From: Lactobacillus acidophilus
GTDB lineage: Bacteria; Bacillota; Bacilli; Lactobacillales; Lactobacillaceae
DNA: 64,000 nt
Reading direction: 5' to 3'
Assembly: GCF_034298135.1 (NCBI RefSeq)
Contig: NZ_CP139575.1
Location: 1,302,001 to 1,366,000 of the forward strand
Shown here: positions 51,506 to 61,461 of the stretch, one piece after another
Layout of the letters: every line of letters starts with the position of its first letter
Position numbering within the stretch: position 1 is the stretch's first letter
Made by a program: the position numbers and the translations under genes
Notes under the pieces: model-generated
Seen by the model: the letters and a program-made list of their open reading frames with translations, nothing else
Databases searched by the model: none
Told to the model about the DNA's origin: nothing

Positions 51506-53737
51506 TTATAACAAATAGTTATTTACCATTTCTTTTACGCAATGTTTCATTTCATTAACATCTAATATGCTATAAGCAAATTCTTTTCTTAGTAATTCCT
51601 TCGGTAAATACTGATCATATTTATCAATTCCTGGAACTTCATTAGAGTATACCAAATCCAGTGGTTCAAAATCCTTAGCAGCTTCTTCATCTAAAATTCG
51701 CCAAAACTCTTCTTCACTTGCATCCATTGAAAAATACATAAAGTATGGTCTGGATGAATTAAAACTGCGAATATTTAATTTTTTACCACACTTAATTCTA
51801 ATTAAACGCTCTAATGCCAAAAAAGCATAGGTACCTGTCCAAGGAAACAAGCACCACATATTTCCACCAAGATTAATCAAATTCTTCTTTAACAAGTTTG
51901 CTGCAGAAGCAGTATCTCGCGTTTGAGTCAAACGCGCCTTAGCATTTTGCATCAAATATGGATACATCATCTTTTCATTCAATACCTTTTTCATTCTTTG
52001 CAAAATTTCAGGTTGAATGTCTCCCGGCACATCACCAAAATATGCAGGAATTCTACCATCTACTTCGTGACAATAGACCTGATGACGCTTAATATCAATA
52101 TCCTCAACTACCCATACTCGTCCAGCAATTGCTATCTTATCGCCAACAGGTGGCGGCTTAACGATCGTTCCTAGTTCTTCACTACCAGCATGCACGCTGA
52201 ATTCCTCATTTTCTTGAAAAACAGCATAAAATTTAAAATTATTAACTACTCTCTCACCAGCTAAGCCGACGATTAGACCACCATTTTCCGTCCATTCAAT
52301 ATGCCCCGTCTTTAGTAAATACTTAAGCAAAATACGGTAATCTTCTTGGCTTACATTATGAAAATATGACAAAGTTAATACCCGTGAAGCCAGCTCTGCT
52401 GGGGTCATCTCACCGCTTGAAGCCAACGTACTCATAGTTTGATGATAGAGCAAACTATAAGGCAAACGGTTGGGTTCAGGAGGTTCAACCCATTTTTGCT
52501 CTGCATAAAGCTGAACTAGCGCTATTCCTTGTAACAATGACCATGGCATCAATTCTGGCAGCATTGCTCTTGATTCAGGGTGTTCTTCTCTCATTACAAA
52601 ATGCATCTCAGGCGGATTGCCACGCCGTCCTGTTCGCCCCATTCTCTGTAAAAAGCCCGACACAGTGAATGGTGCATCAATTTGAAAAGCAGACTCTAAT
52701 TTACCAATATCAATGCCTAATTCTAGTGTCGCTGTAGCGCAGGTCGTCATATAAACATCTTCATCTTTCATTGCAGCCTCAGCGGTTTCTCTTAAAAATG
52801 TAGAAAGATTACCATGGTGAATCATAAAACGATCAGGTTCGTGGTTATAGGAGCAATAGCCTCTTAATTCCTGGCAAACGGCTTCACATTCTTCACGACT
52901 ATTGGTAAAAACTAGACACTTTTTACCGCGTGTATGCTCAAAAATATACCCCATACCAGGATCGGCTAATTCAGGCGCTTTATCTGTCTTAGGTTCAACG
53001 TAATTAGGATCAAAATCGTCACTGCTAGCTTGCGGATCGGTTTTATAAAAATGCTCCATAGATAAATGCCAAATCTGGGGCGCATTTTGCACCTTAGGAG
53101 CATCCGTCTTTCTATTTGAGCCTGCTCCTAAAAATTTACCAGCCACTTCTAAGTTTCCAATTGTAGCAGATAAACCAATTCTTCTTGGATTAACATTAGC
53201 CAATTTAGATAAGCGCTCGATTAAACAAAAAGTCTGACCACCACGATCACTTCTTAAAAAGGAGTGCAGTTCATCAATAACAATATATTTCAAACCACTA
53301 AAAAGATGCGGAACATCCATATGCTTATTAATCATGAAACTTTCCAATGATTCTGGAGTTATTTGTAAAACGCCTGAGGGATGCTTCAACATCTTTCTCT
53401 TTTGACTCTGTGATACATCCCCATGCCAGCGCCAAATTGGAATGTCTACATCTTGGCATAATTCAGTTAGTCGTTCATATTGATCGTTGATTAAAGCCTT
53501 AAGTGGCGCAATATATAGCACCTTAACAGAGTCTTGTTTTTCTTCATAGATATCCGAAAGGATAGGAAAAAAGGCTGCTTCTGTTTTCCCCGATGCAGTA
53601 GAAGCAGACAATAAGACATTATGATCAGTATTAAATATCTCTTCTGCTGCAGCTACCTGTATCGGTCGTAAATTCTGCCAGCCATGTTCATAAATATAAT
53701 CTTGGATAAATGGTGCATAATGTGAAAAAACATCCAT
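51506..53737 (-). CDS. Lhr-like superfamily 2 helicase (BrxHI-like)
   Basis: 743 residues. Q-motif NLRPIQVAAAEEIF, Walker A LLSASTASGKTEAAFFPIL near residue 40, LYIAPLKALINDQYERL, Walker B IVIDELHSFLRSDRGGQ (DELH), SATIGN, CATATLELGIDIG, and motif VI FLQRMGRTGRRGNPP. A long C-terminal part follows. The family includes Lhr and the BrxHI helicase of type 2 BREX. Third gene of an operon with a DUF2791 ATPase and a TerB protein (12-base gap; AAGGAT before the ATG). Confidence 0.85.
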   Translation of the reverse strand: MDVFSHYAPFIQDYIYEHGWQNLRPIQVAAAEEIFNTDHNVLLSASTASGKTEAAFFPILSDIYEEKQDSVKVLYIAPLKALINDQYERLTELCQDVDIPIWRWHGDVSQSQKRKMLKHPSGVLQITPESLESFMINKHMDVPHLFSGLKYIVIDELHSFLRSDRGGQTFCLIERLSKLANVNPRRIGLSATIGNLEVAGKFLGAGSNRKTDAPKVQNAPQIWHLSMEHFYKTDPQASSDDFDPNYVEPKTDKAPELADPGMGYIFEHTRGKKCLVFTNSREECEAVCQELRGYCSYNHEPDRFMIHHGNLSTFLRETAEAAMKDEDVYMTTCATATLELGIDIGKLESAFQIDAPFTVSGFLQRMGRTGRRGNPPEMHFVMREEHPESRAMLPELMPWSLLQGIALVQLYAEQKWVEPPEPNRLPYSLLYHQTMSTLASSGEMTPAELASRVLTLSYFHNVSQEDYRILLKYLLKTGHIEWTENGGLIVGLAGERVVNNFKFYAVFQENEEFSVHAGSEELGTIVKPPPVGDKIAIAGRVWVVEDIDIKRHQVYCHEVDGRIPAYFGDVPGDIQPEILQRMKKVLNEKMMYPYLMQNAKARLTQTRDTASAANLLKKNLINLGGNMWCLFPWTGTYAFLALERLIRIKCGKKLNIRSFNSSRPYFMYFSMDASEEEFWRILDEEAAKDFEPLDLVYSNEVPGIDKYDQYLPKELLRKEFAYSILDVNEMKHCVKEMVNNYLL

Positions 53738-53748
53738 ATTTTATATCC

Positions 53749-55077
53749 TTATAACTTAAATTCGGTATAATCCTTTTCTTTATTATCTGAAACAGCTTCA
53801 GATTTAGCATAGCTAAATTGATCTGAATTAAGTAAATCAGCAATCTTAGTATCAGGATTTTGCCAAATAATATCTAGAATTTCTATAAAGTCACGAATTA
53901 TCTCACGAGGGGTAATATTAGTATCTGCACCTACTCGCGCATATTCAATTTTAATAAATTGCATCAAATCATCATCGGTAATAGTTCTTTCGTAGCCATA
54001 CAAATTAGCATGCATATCGGCCAATTTTTCTGTCAAAACCATCATCTCTTCTGCGGTCAATGGTTCAAGCTTAATTACTGGCGCATACATATCGCGTGCT
54101 CCTACTTGAGTAAATTTACCTGAGGCTAATCTACTTCTTAATGCTTCATATGAATAAACGCCGCGGCGGCGATCCTCAATTGCCTGAGGTGTACCGCACA
54201 TGATAATACCTAAGTACTTAGCCTTGCCCTGCAAAGTATCGTTATACATAGTCAAAATCTTTTCATAATTATACTGACGACTAATTGCATTAGGAATTTT
54301 ATAGATATTAACAAGTTCATCGATCATGATCATTAAACCAGCATACCCAGCTTGTCTAAAGAAGGTCGCAAACAGTTTTAAATATTCATACCAGTCACTA
54401 TCGGAGATGATAATATCAACACCTAAATCTTTTTTAGCTTCAGTTTTATGGCTATATTCTCCTCTAAACCACTTAACTACTTTAGCTTTCGTCTCATCAT
54501 CGCCGCTCATATAAGCGTGATAATACATGTTAAGCAATTTAGCAAAATCAAAGCCGTGTACTAATTCATTTAATGATGAAATTACATCATAAATCTTTTT
54601 ATCAACTTTTTGTTCAAATTTAGGATCATCATTGTTTAAGTCAGTTTCAGTTGCGACCTGTGTTTGAATCGTATTAATCCAGCGATCCAAGATTAGCATT
54701 AAGGCTCCGCCTTCAGGTCTAGTCTTAGTAGAAAGATTTTGAATTAATTCGCGGTACGTTGCAAGGCCCTGACCTTTTGAGCCTTGAAGACGTCTTTCTG
54801 GAGATAAATCACCGTCTACTACAACAAAATTTTTATCCATGACATAATTACGAATTGTCTGCAATAAGAAACTTTTACCAGAACCATAACGGCCCACGAT
54901 AAAGCGGAAACTAGCCCCGCCTTCTTGAATTACATCTACATCATGAAGCAGTGCCTCAATTTCTGCTTTACGGCCAACTGTAATATATGGCAGACCAATT
55001 CTGGGTACAACCCCACCCTTTAAGGAATTCAACACAGTTTGAGCTATTCTTTTAGGCACTTTTCTTTTTTGTGGCAT
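53749..55077 (-). CDS. DUF2791-type P-loop ATPase (BrxD-like)
   Basis: 442 residues. GLPYITVGRKAEIEALLHD then Walker A FIVGRYGSGKSFLLQTI near residue 65, FVVVDGDLSPERRLQGSKGQG, and Walker B GLMIMIDELVNIYK near 258; AIEDRRRGVYSYEALRSRL is a conserved sensor/Arg region. Pfam calls this the BREX-system ATP-binding domain. In type 2 BREX the BrxD ATPase accompanies BrxHI, as here. Its AAGGGATG ribosome binding site lies inside the end of the upstream TerB gene, 4 bases apart. Confidence 0.85.
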   Translation of the reverse strand: MPQKRKVPKRIAQTVLNSLKGGVVPRIGLPYITVGRKAEIEALLHDVDVIQEGGASFRFIVGRYGSGKSFLLQTIRNYVMDKNFVVVDGDLSPERRLQGSKGQGLATYRELIQNLSTKTRPEGGALMLILDRWINTIQTQVATETDLNNDDPKFEQKVDKKIYDVISSLNELVHGFDFAKLLNMYYHAYMSGDDETKAKVVKWFRGEYSHKTEAKKDLGVDIIISDSDWYEYLKLFATFFRQAGYAGLMIMIDELVNIYKIPNAISRQYNYEKILTMYNDTLQGKAKYLGIIMCGTPQAIEDRRRGVYSYEALRSRLASGKFTQVGARDMYAPVIKLEPLTAEEMMVLTEKLADMHANLYGYERTITDDDLMQFIKIEYARVGADTNITPREIIRDFIEILDIIWQNPDTKIADLLNSDQFSYAKSEAVSDNKEKDYTEFKL

Positions 55078-55081
55078 ATTT

Positions 55082-56902
55082 TCATCCCTTCAAAAACATT
55101 TCTTCCAAATCAGTTTGGTAATCTTCAATAATTCTTGGCTGATCTTTTTCATCAAATTCAATCACAGAATCGCCAAACTCATCAAACAATTTTTCATTAA
55201 TACTATCTACTAAGATTGAATCCATTAAATGGTGCACTTTTATGTATTCCTGCCATGGTTGATCTTGCAGAAGAGCCAACAGTAAAAAAATTTCATCTTT
55301 ATTCAAATCATAATCATTATCAGTTATTTCAACTTTAGACTCAATTTTACTTTCTTCTTGCTTTTGTTCTTCTTTTTCCAATGCTTTTTCTTCATCAGTT
55401 AGTAAACTATCTCTTGTCTTTGAAGCATTATTACGAATCGTTTCCAAATTTGACAAATTAATTTGGATTCGATCAATCCGGGACTTCTTTTCCTGTATTT
55501 GATAGTTAATGATTCCTTGATCAATTGCTTTTAAGACTGCTTGGTCGATAAAGCGAGGCTTAATTGGTCGACCCAGATGTAGCTTTGCGCGTACTATACG
55601 ATCTAACTCATGTAAAAATGTGTTTAAATGAATTTTTTGTTTTTTGGCTTCTGTGTATTTTCTAATTTGCCAATAACCATTGTTGTAACGATACTTTCTA
55701 AGTGAATCTATCAATTGAACTGGTAGCTTTTTTGGTTTGCTATAAAAAATGCTGGCTAAAAACACTTTTCTTTTTACGGTTTCAGGTTTAGCAACAAAGG
55801 CGCTGTAATAAGCTATGCCATATTTTTTAGATAACAATAATTCTTGCCAAACACATCTGAGCACTTTGGCAAACACTTCTGAATTATTTTTTATTGTTTT
55901 AGAAGTATTCCAATAAGAAGTTTTTCTAGCAAAGACCTCGGCCAACTCTTTAGCTGAGAAACTCTCTGGATCATGCAAGACTATATAATCATGGTCCTGC
56001 GCAATTTCATCTTCAAAATTCTCTTCGATTAATTTTTGATCTAGTTCATAGAACAAGACATAATCTTTTAGCCAATCGTTTAAATATGGCTCAATCGACA
56101 GATCAAATTTTTCAACATAATTTTCCTTAAAATCTATCAATTTCTGATATCCGTCTTGCGCTGATTTTACACCAATATTATTTAGTAATTCATAAATATA
56201 AACATAGGCATATGACGTACTTACTTTCTGATAATTTCCCTTACGCAGTTGCGTACGCCAAGCAAAGTAGCTACGTAGTTGTTCAATCTTCATATCATGA
56301 TAAGTCGGATAGAATCTTCTAAAGGCTGCATAATCGGAATAATCATCTTCATAATCTGCCATGAATTTTCCTTGATTATAGAAATTCTTATATCTACCCA
56401 CACTTGGCAAAACACTATAATCATATAATTCTTGCATCTGATGGATTCGATCAGTAGCTAAAGGCTTTTTCTTAAAATTATTATTTCGCAGTTTAATTGG
56501 TTGAGACTTATATTCGGGTTCGCTATCATCAGGTGGAATATATAAATATTGATCTTGCGCAATATTATTCGTTTCACCATTCATTGCTAACTTAAATGCA
56601 TAATCAAATGCTTTTTTGATTGCCGTTTCATTTTGTCTATCTAAAATTGCACCTACCCAGCCATCATCCTTAACTCGTACTGGATCTTCAAAACCCGGTA
56701 GATCTCGAATCATTGATGCAAAATCACCACATTTTAAGTCAAGAATATCTATCCTTCGCTCTTTAAAGCGAGAAAGCATTGCAAAGTAACTCCCATCAAT
56801 TGGTGACATTAATACATACACATCTGTTGATCCAGGAAGAACTGGTTCAAATTTTAAACCATATTTAGCATAAACATATTTAAAAAGTTGATTTGGATCC
56901 AT
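55082..56902 (-). CDS. TerB_N/TerB_C protein with MmcQ/YjbR-like N-terminus
   Basis: 606 residues. Residues ~1-105 look like a MmcQ/YjbR domain (YVYAKYGLKFEPVLPGSTDVY, YFAMLSRFKERRIDILDLKC, DDGWVGAILD). Residues ~160-290 are TerB_N (LPSVGRYKNFYNQGKFM, MKIEQLRSYFAWRTQLRKGNY, YAYVYIYELLNNIGV). The region ~400-600 is TerB_C (ELDRIVRAKLHLGRPIKPRF, then an acidic coiled linker and DEIFLLLALLQDQPW). First gene of the operon. Published comparative genomics ties TerB_N/C proteins to Lhr-like helicases and DNA processing. Confidence 0.8.
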   Translation of the reverse strand: MDPNQLFKYVYAKYGLKFEPVLPGSTDVYVLMSPIDGSYFAMLSRFKERRIDILDLKCGDFASMIRDLPGFEDPVRVKDDGWVGAILDRQNETAIKKAFDYAFKLAMNGETNNIAQDQYLYIPPDDSEPEYKSQPIKLRNNNFKKKPLATDRIHQMQELYDYSVLPSVGRYKNFYNQGKFMADYEDDYSDYAAFRRFYPTYHDMKIEQLRSYFAWRTQLRKGNYQKVSTSYAYVYIYELLNNIGVKSAQDGYQKLIDFKENYVEKFDLSIEPYLNDWLKDYVLFYELDQKLIEENFEDEIAQDHDYIVLHDPESFSAKELAEVFARKTSYWNTSKTIKNNSEVFAKVLRCVWQELLLSKKYGIAYYSAFVAKPETVKRKVFLASIFYSKPKKLPVQLIDSLRKYRYNNGYWQIRKYTEAKKQKIHLNTFLHELDRIVRAKLHLGRPIKPRFIDQAVLKAIDQGIINYQIQEKKSRIDRIQINLSNLETIRNNASKTRDSLLTDEEKALEKEEQKQEESKIESKVEITDNDYDLNKDEIFLLLALLQDQPWQEYIKVHHLMDSILVDSINEKLFDEFGDSVIEFDEKDQPRIIEDYQTDLEEMFLKG

Positions 56903-57067
56903 TCTCTTTCCTTTCGTACGTATGTTCTATTGTATCATCTATTTATTTTTATGTCTTCCTCAAGACTATCGTTATAAAGTGTATATTTTTATATTTTGTA
57001 AAGCTTATATTTTTATATTTGTGTGGTTATGAACAAATAAGTATGTTACTATAGATAATGTAAGTAA

Positions 57068-57081
57068 TGAAAGCGTTTTAA
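57068..57081. promoter_or_regulatory. cre-like site at the pckA promoter
   Basis: TGAAAGCGTTTTAA, one mismatch from cre, 29 bases before the pckA start; suggests CcpA repression in sugar. Confidence 0.6.
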
Positions 57082-57109
57082 TAGCTTCCTAGAGAGGACA
57101 AATCTTAAT

Positions 57110-58768
57110 ATGAGTACAAAAGAACGTTATTCTCAAGATGAACTTAGAAAAGCAAATCCAATGTTTAGTCGCACTCGTGCAACTATCGAAAGTGCATTTT
57201 ATGGCAATAATGTGCATGAAGTAACTAGTGTGGCCGAAGCATATAACTTAGCTAAAAAACAATCAGGCGTTATTGTTACCGATTTACCAATTCTCCATAC
57301 TAAGGAATTAGGTTTGCCACATGATGCAACTCAATTAGTTTACAATCACGGCAAGATTTTAGGTAGAACAGCAAGTGCTCGCCACTTCATTGATAACCCT
57401 AATGAAGATGCTGAAGCGTTGGATGCTAATTTACGTGAAGATATTTACAAGGGGCATAAGCAAAAGTACTTAAAAGCCACTGTTTTAGTTGGACTTGATC
57501 CATCATACACTGTTAAGGCTCACATCATGATGCCAGAAGATCAAGCCTTCAACTTACTTTCATACATTTTAAACTTCCAATTCTTTGATGATGAAGCAGA
57601 AAAAATGTATAAGAAATCTAAGTTCTACAATGAACCTGATATTTACTTCTACTTTGATCCAAACATTAATGATGACGATTATCCAAAGGGCTTTGGCGTA
57701 TTTGATGCTCCACATAATTGTGCTGCCGTATTTGGACTTCGTTACTTCGGTGAACTTAAGAAGGGTACTTTAACCTTAGCTTGGGCTATTGCTCACCGTA
57801 ATGGTTGCACTGCTTGTCACGGTGGTGAAAAGTCATTCCACTTCGATGATAAAGACGATAAGACATTCGCATTTTACGGCTTATCAGGTTCAGGTAAGTC
57901 AACTTTGACTCATGAAATGTACGATGGTAAATACGATATTACTGTGTTGCACGATGATGCCTTCATTATTTCTCGTGAAGATGGTTCATCAGTTGCACTT
58001 GAGCCTTCTTACTTTGATAAGACCCATGACTATCCAGCAGGTCATCATGAAACTAAATACTACACTACCATTATGAACTGTGATGTAACTCAAGATGAAG
58101 ATGGCAAGAAAGTTATTGTTACTGAAGATTTACGCAACAACAACGGTCGTGTTATCAAGACCCGTTACACTAGTCCACATCGTGTAGACTTTGAAAAATC
58201 ACCAATCACTGCTTTGTTCTGGATTATGAAAGACGGTTCATTACCTCCAATTATCAAGATTGATGATCCAGTACTCGCAACTACTATGGGTTGTACTTTA
58301 GCAACTAAGAGAACTAGTGCTGAAAACTTACCTGAAGGCTTTGACATGAACACCTTAGTTATTGAACCATTCGCAGACCCATTCAGAGCTTACCCAGTTT
58401 CAGGTGATTACAAAGACTTCAAGGAATTATTTACCAAGCGTGGTGCCAGCTGTTACAGCTTAAATACTGATGCATTTATGGGCAAGGATATTCCTAAGGA
58501 AGTTACTAAGAAATTAATTGAAGATTTGGCTAACGGTAATATTAAGGACAGTGACTTCAAACCATTTGGTAACTTCAAGGGTGTAAGTTACTTGCCAATT
58601 GATGGTTATGAAGTTCACCTTGATGATCCAGAATACCAAAAGACTTTAAAGAACAGAATGCAAGATCGTTTAGATTGGCTCGAAAATTACGATAAAGAAC
58701 ATCCAGAAACTCCTATTCAAGATGAAGCTAAGAAGACTTTGGAAGCTATTATTAAAGAATTAAGTTAA
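57110..58768 (+). CDS. pckA: Phosphoenolpyruvate carboxykinase (ATP)
   Basis: 552 residues. Converts oxaloacetate and ATP to PEP and CO2, or the reverse. Active-site blocks: the Arg region RYSQDELRKANPMF onward, NGCTACHGGEKSFHFDD, the kinase P-loop FYGLSGSGKSTLTHEMY near residue 262, the metal site ITVLHDDAFII, and EDLRNNNGRVIKTRYTS. GAGAGGA ribosome binding site. It is divergent from the TerB operon across 207 bases. Confidence 0.93.
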   Translation: MSTKERYSQDELRKANPMFSRTRATIESAFYGNNVHEVTSVAEAYNLAKKQSGVIVTDLPILHTKELGLPHDATQLVYNHGKILGRTASARHFIDNPNEDAEALDANLREDIYKGHKQKYLKATVLVGLDPSYTVKAHIMMPEDQAFNLLSYILNFQFFDDEAEKMYKKSKFYNEPDIYFYFDPNINDDDYPKGFGVFDAPHNCAAVFGLRYFGELKKGTLTLAWAIAHRNGCTACHGGEKSFHFDDKDDKTFAFYGLSGSGKSTLTHEMYDGKYDITVLHDDAFIISREDGSSVALEPSYFDKTHDYPAGHHETKYYTTIMNCDVTQDEDGKKVIVTEDLRNNNGRVIKTRYTSPHRVDFEKSPITALFWIMKDGSLPPIIKIDDPVLATTMGCTLATKRTSAENLPEGFDMNTLVIEPFADPFRAYPVSGDYKDFKELFTKRGASCYSLNTDAFMGKDIPKEVTKKLIEDLANGNIKDSDFKPFGNFKGVSYLPIDGYEVHLDDPEYQKTLKNRMQDRLDWLENYDKEHPETPIQDEAKKTLEAIIKELS

Positions 58769-58813
58769 TTAAAAAATATAAAGTATACCATATATAATTT
58801 CTTAATGATTTAA

Positions 58814-58850
58814 ATAGCGAGAGTAAAAAAATTACTCTCGCTATTTTTTA
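58814..58850. terminator. Bidirectional terminator between pckA and the Nudix gene
   Basis: ATAGCGAGAGTAA...TTACTCTCGCTAT perfect 13-bp stem followed by TTTTTT. Confidence 0.9.
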
Positions 58851-59258
58851 TTGGATAAGATAATTTTGAGCAGCTGTTAACACTCTCATCTTATCGTGCT
58901 CCGTTAGATATTTCTTAGCTTCTTTTAGTGTTACCCATTTATTGGCTAGAACCTCTTCTTCTTGAACAATTACTTTTTGTCCTTTGACAAATTTAGCTAA
59001 GTAGTAAGTAACAGTTTTCGATTTTCGCTCTGTTAAAGCATACACTGTCTTTTCTATAAAGTTAAAATCAAAAGTCGGCTTCAGCCCTACTTCTTCAAAA
59101 ACTTCTCTTCGTGCCGCTTGCTCAGTTGTTTCATTATTTTCCAAATGTCCTTTAGGAAAACCCCAATTGCGATTTATGATACTCTGGATAATTAAATACT
59201 CTAACTCATCATTGCGTTTTCTATAAATAACGGCTCCTGCAGAATATTCCATCATCAT
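58848..59258 (-). CDS. Nudix hydrolase (Ap4A hydrolase-like)
   Basis: 136 residues. Complete Nudix box GHLENNETTEQAARREVFEEVG near residues 38-60 with preceding WGFPKG. It is typical of diadenosine tetraphosphatases of Firmicutes (SAGAVIYRKRNDELEYLIIQ start). ATG 59258 has AGGTGA 6 bases upstream; GTG 59267 is less likely. Confidence 0.85.
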   Translation of the reverse strand: MMMEYSAGAVIYRKRNDELEYLIIQSIINRNWGFPKGHLENNETTEQAARREVFEEVGLKPTFDFNFIEKTVYALTERKSKTVTYYLAKFVKGQKVIVQEEEVLANKWVTLKEAKKYLTEHDKMRVLTAAQNYLIQ

Positions 59259-59314
59259 TTTGGTCACCTAACCTTTATTTATGATTATTGAATATCAATG
59301 AATAAAGGTCAAGT

Positions 59315-59352
59315 AAAAAGGAATTTGAACAATAATGCTCAAATTCCTTTTA
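59315..59352 (-). terminator. Terminator of the CMD-family gene
   Basis: AAAAGGAATTTGAGC...TCAAATTCCTTTTT hairpin 12 bases past the stop. Confidence 0.85.
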
Positions 59353-59363
59353 TTTTTAGTAGA

Positions 59364-60095
59364 TTAATCTTTACCGTTCACTTTTTGATCAGCTTCGTTA
59401 ACAATTCTCACTGCATTTAAACTTCTGGGATAACCGATAAATGGCACATTTTGCTCAATGACCTTCATCAAAAAGTCTTTATCATTACCCAGTTTAATAT
59501 TAGCTTGTGCATGTGACAATAATTGTGGTTCACATCCACCTTGAGCAGCAAGGTAGCAAAAAGTAATCATTTCACGATCATTATCGCTTAAACCTTTTCT
59601 AGTGTAATAATCGCCAAAGCAATTATCAACCAACCATTTATTAATAATACCCTTTTTAGCAAAATCTTTCATTTGTAGTCCAAACAAACGAATTTGAGTT
59701 TCTTCACCTTTTTCGAGGCGGTCTTCCATGGTAGTAGTAGCTTGTCCTTCAAGGGGTAATTCTACTCCACGAGCAAGTAATACATCATTAGTTGCTTTGA
59801 AGAATGGGAAAACTCTACCTAAGCCTAAGTAATCAACTGATTGATACAAAACTTCTTTAGCTTCTACTGGTGTAACGCCATTATCAAGTGCTACCGGAAG
59901 CATAATTTTATATTCATCAATACCTTGCATTCCTAAAAGATAAGCAAGTGTAGAAAGCATTTTAGTTCTATCAGGTAAATCAACATCTCTTTGAACTTCA
60001 TCAAATGCAAAATGATTAATTCGCTCTAAGGCTTCTGGATCAGTTTTTTCTAATAAGGTTGCATGTGCATTTTGTGCACTCTTTTTAATAGACAT
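59364..60095 (-). CDS. Carboxymuconolactone decarboxylase (CMD/AhpD-like) family protein
   Basis: 243 residues made of two CMD halves: one around RTKMLSTLAYLLGMQGIDEYKIMLPVALDNGVTPVEAKEVLYQ, the other around NDREMITFCYLAAQGGCEPQLLSHAQANIKLG. The CxxC of AhpD peroxidases is absent (a single Cys in each of a few places), so peroxidase activity is doubtful. ATG 60095 has AAAGGAAAA upstream. Role unknown. Confidence 0.8.
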   Translation of the reverse strand: MSIKKSAQNAHATLLEKTDPEALERINHFAFDEVQRDVDLPDRTKMLSTLAYLLGMQGIDEYKIMLPVALDNGVTPVEAKEVLYQSVDYLGLGRVFPFFKATNDVLLARGVELPLEGQATTTMEDRLEKGEETQIRLFGLQMKDFAKKGIINKWLVDNCFGDYYTRKGLSDNDREMITFCYLAAQGGCEPQLLSHAQANIKLGNDKDFLMKVIEQNVPFIGYPRSLNAVRIVNEADQKVNGKD

Positions 60096-60195
60096 AATAT
60101 TTTCCTTTCTAAAACGCATCTTTTTAATACTTATTTAAATACGTTTTTTCAAGAAAGAAAAATACAAATAGTTTATTTCTAAAGATAACTTTCTC

Positions 60196-61389
60196 TTATG
60201 CTAAAACAGCATCTCTAGTCAAACGCATAACATCTTGAGCAATCATCAATTCTTCATCTGTTGGTACTACCATGACATGCACCTTAGACTCAGGCTTAGT
60301 AATAAAGTGTCTACCTTTTTTCTTATTAGCTTCATAATCCGGAATAACTCCCATATACTTGAAAGCATCCATTACATCTTTACGTACACCTGGATCCTTT
60401 TCACCAACACCGGCAGTAAATACAATAGCATCTGCTCCGCCCATTTCAGCAATATAAGAACCAATGTAACGTACTACGCGATTAACGAAGATTTTACGAG
60501 CTAATACAGCGCGCTGATCTTTATTAAATTCCAAGTCACGCATATCTGATGAAATACCTGAAATTCCTAACAAACCTGAATCCTTGTTTAAAATATTAAT
60601 CATTTCATCGATTGAAGCACCAGTCTTATGCATCAAATGCTGTAAAAGTGATGGATCAATATCACCTGAACGTGTACCCATTGTAACACCAGACAAAGGA
60701 CTAAAACCCATTGAAGTATCATATGACTTGCCATTTTTGACCGCAGTAATTGATGAACCGGATCCTAAATGACAGATGATTAACTTTAAGTCGCTTGGCT
60801 TTTTATTCATCATTTTGGCGGCTTCAAGAGTTACATAGTGAACTGAAGTACCATGTGCACCATATTTACGAGCACGATATTTTTCATAATATTCGTACGG
60901 AATTGAATATAAGTAATGTACTGGATCAAGAGTTTGGTGGAATGAGGTATCAAATACTGCAACTTGAGGCACTTTTGGTAATACATGCATGAATGCTTCA
61001 ATTCCGCGTGCTTCAGCTGGATTATGCAATGGAGCAAAATCAGACAAATCATATATTTTTTGTAAATTTTGTCGATCAATAATAGTTGAATCCTTAAAGT
61101 GTTCACCACCATTAACTACTCGGTGACCTACACCAATAATTTCATCTAAACTTTCAACTGCATGATATTTCTTTAAAGCATTAATCAAAAAGCTTACTGC
61201 AGCTTCTTGATCTGGAATATCAATATTAGTAACATGCTCAGTACCATCATCAAGTAAAACACTAAATGAAGATCCTTTAAGCCCTACTCGGTCTGCCATA
61301 CCTTGGGCAATTACCTTTTCATCAGGTAAAGAAAATAATTTAAATTTAAAAGATGAACTACCCGAATTTATTGCTAGAACTTTTTTCAT
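60196..61389 (-). CDS. ackA: Acetate kinase
   Basis: 397 residues. Interconverts acetyl phosphate + ADP and acetate + ATP, the terminal ATP-yielding step. Landmarks: MKKVLAINSGSSSFKFKL (N-terminal Asn), GHRVVNGGEHF, VAVFDTSFHQTL with the catalytic Asp, GTSVHYVT, CHLGSGSSITAVKNG and GVGEKDPGVRKDVMD. ATG 61389 follows GGAGGG; the upstream in-frame start would add 13 residues. Its promoter region carries a striking tandem palindrome (61462-61508). Confidence 0.94.
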   Translation of the reverse strand: MKKVLAINSGSSSFKFKLFSLPDEKVIAQGMADRVGLKGSSFSVLLDDGTEHVTNIDIPDQEAAVSFLINALKKYHAVESLDEIIGVGHRVVNGGEHFKDSTIIDRQNLQKIYDLSDFAPLHNPAEARGIEAFMHVLPKVPQVAVFDTSFHQTLDPVHYLYSIPYEYYEKYRARKYGAHGTSVHYVTLEAAKMMNKKPSDLKLIICHLGSGSSITAVKNGKSYDTSMGFSPLSGVTMGTRSGDIDPSLLQHLMHKTGASIDEMINILNKDSGLLGISGISSDMRDLEFNKDQRAVLARKIFVNRVVRYIGSYIAEMGGADAIVFTAGVGEKDPGVRKDVMDAFKYMGVIPDYEANKKKGRHFITKPESKVHVMVVPTDEELMIAQDVMRLTRDAVLA

Positions 61390-61461
61390 TAAGTTAAGAC
61401 CCTCCAATTTATTAGTTATATATTTCACAAGTGAATTTTCATCTAATAGTATAGCGCGTTA

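Noticed and set aside
51506..56902. Complete BREX system
   Set aside because: PglX, PglZ and BrxC/PglY-size genes are absent on both sides; only BrxHI- and BrxD-like members are present.
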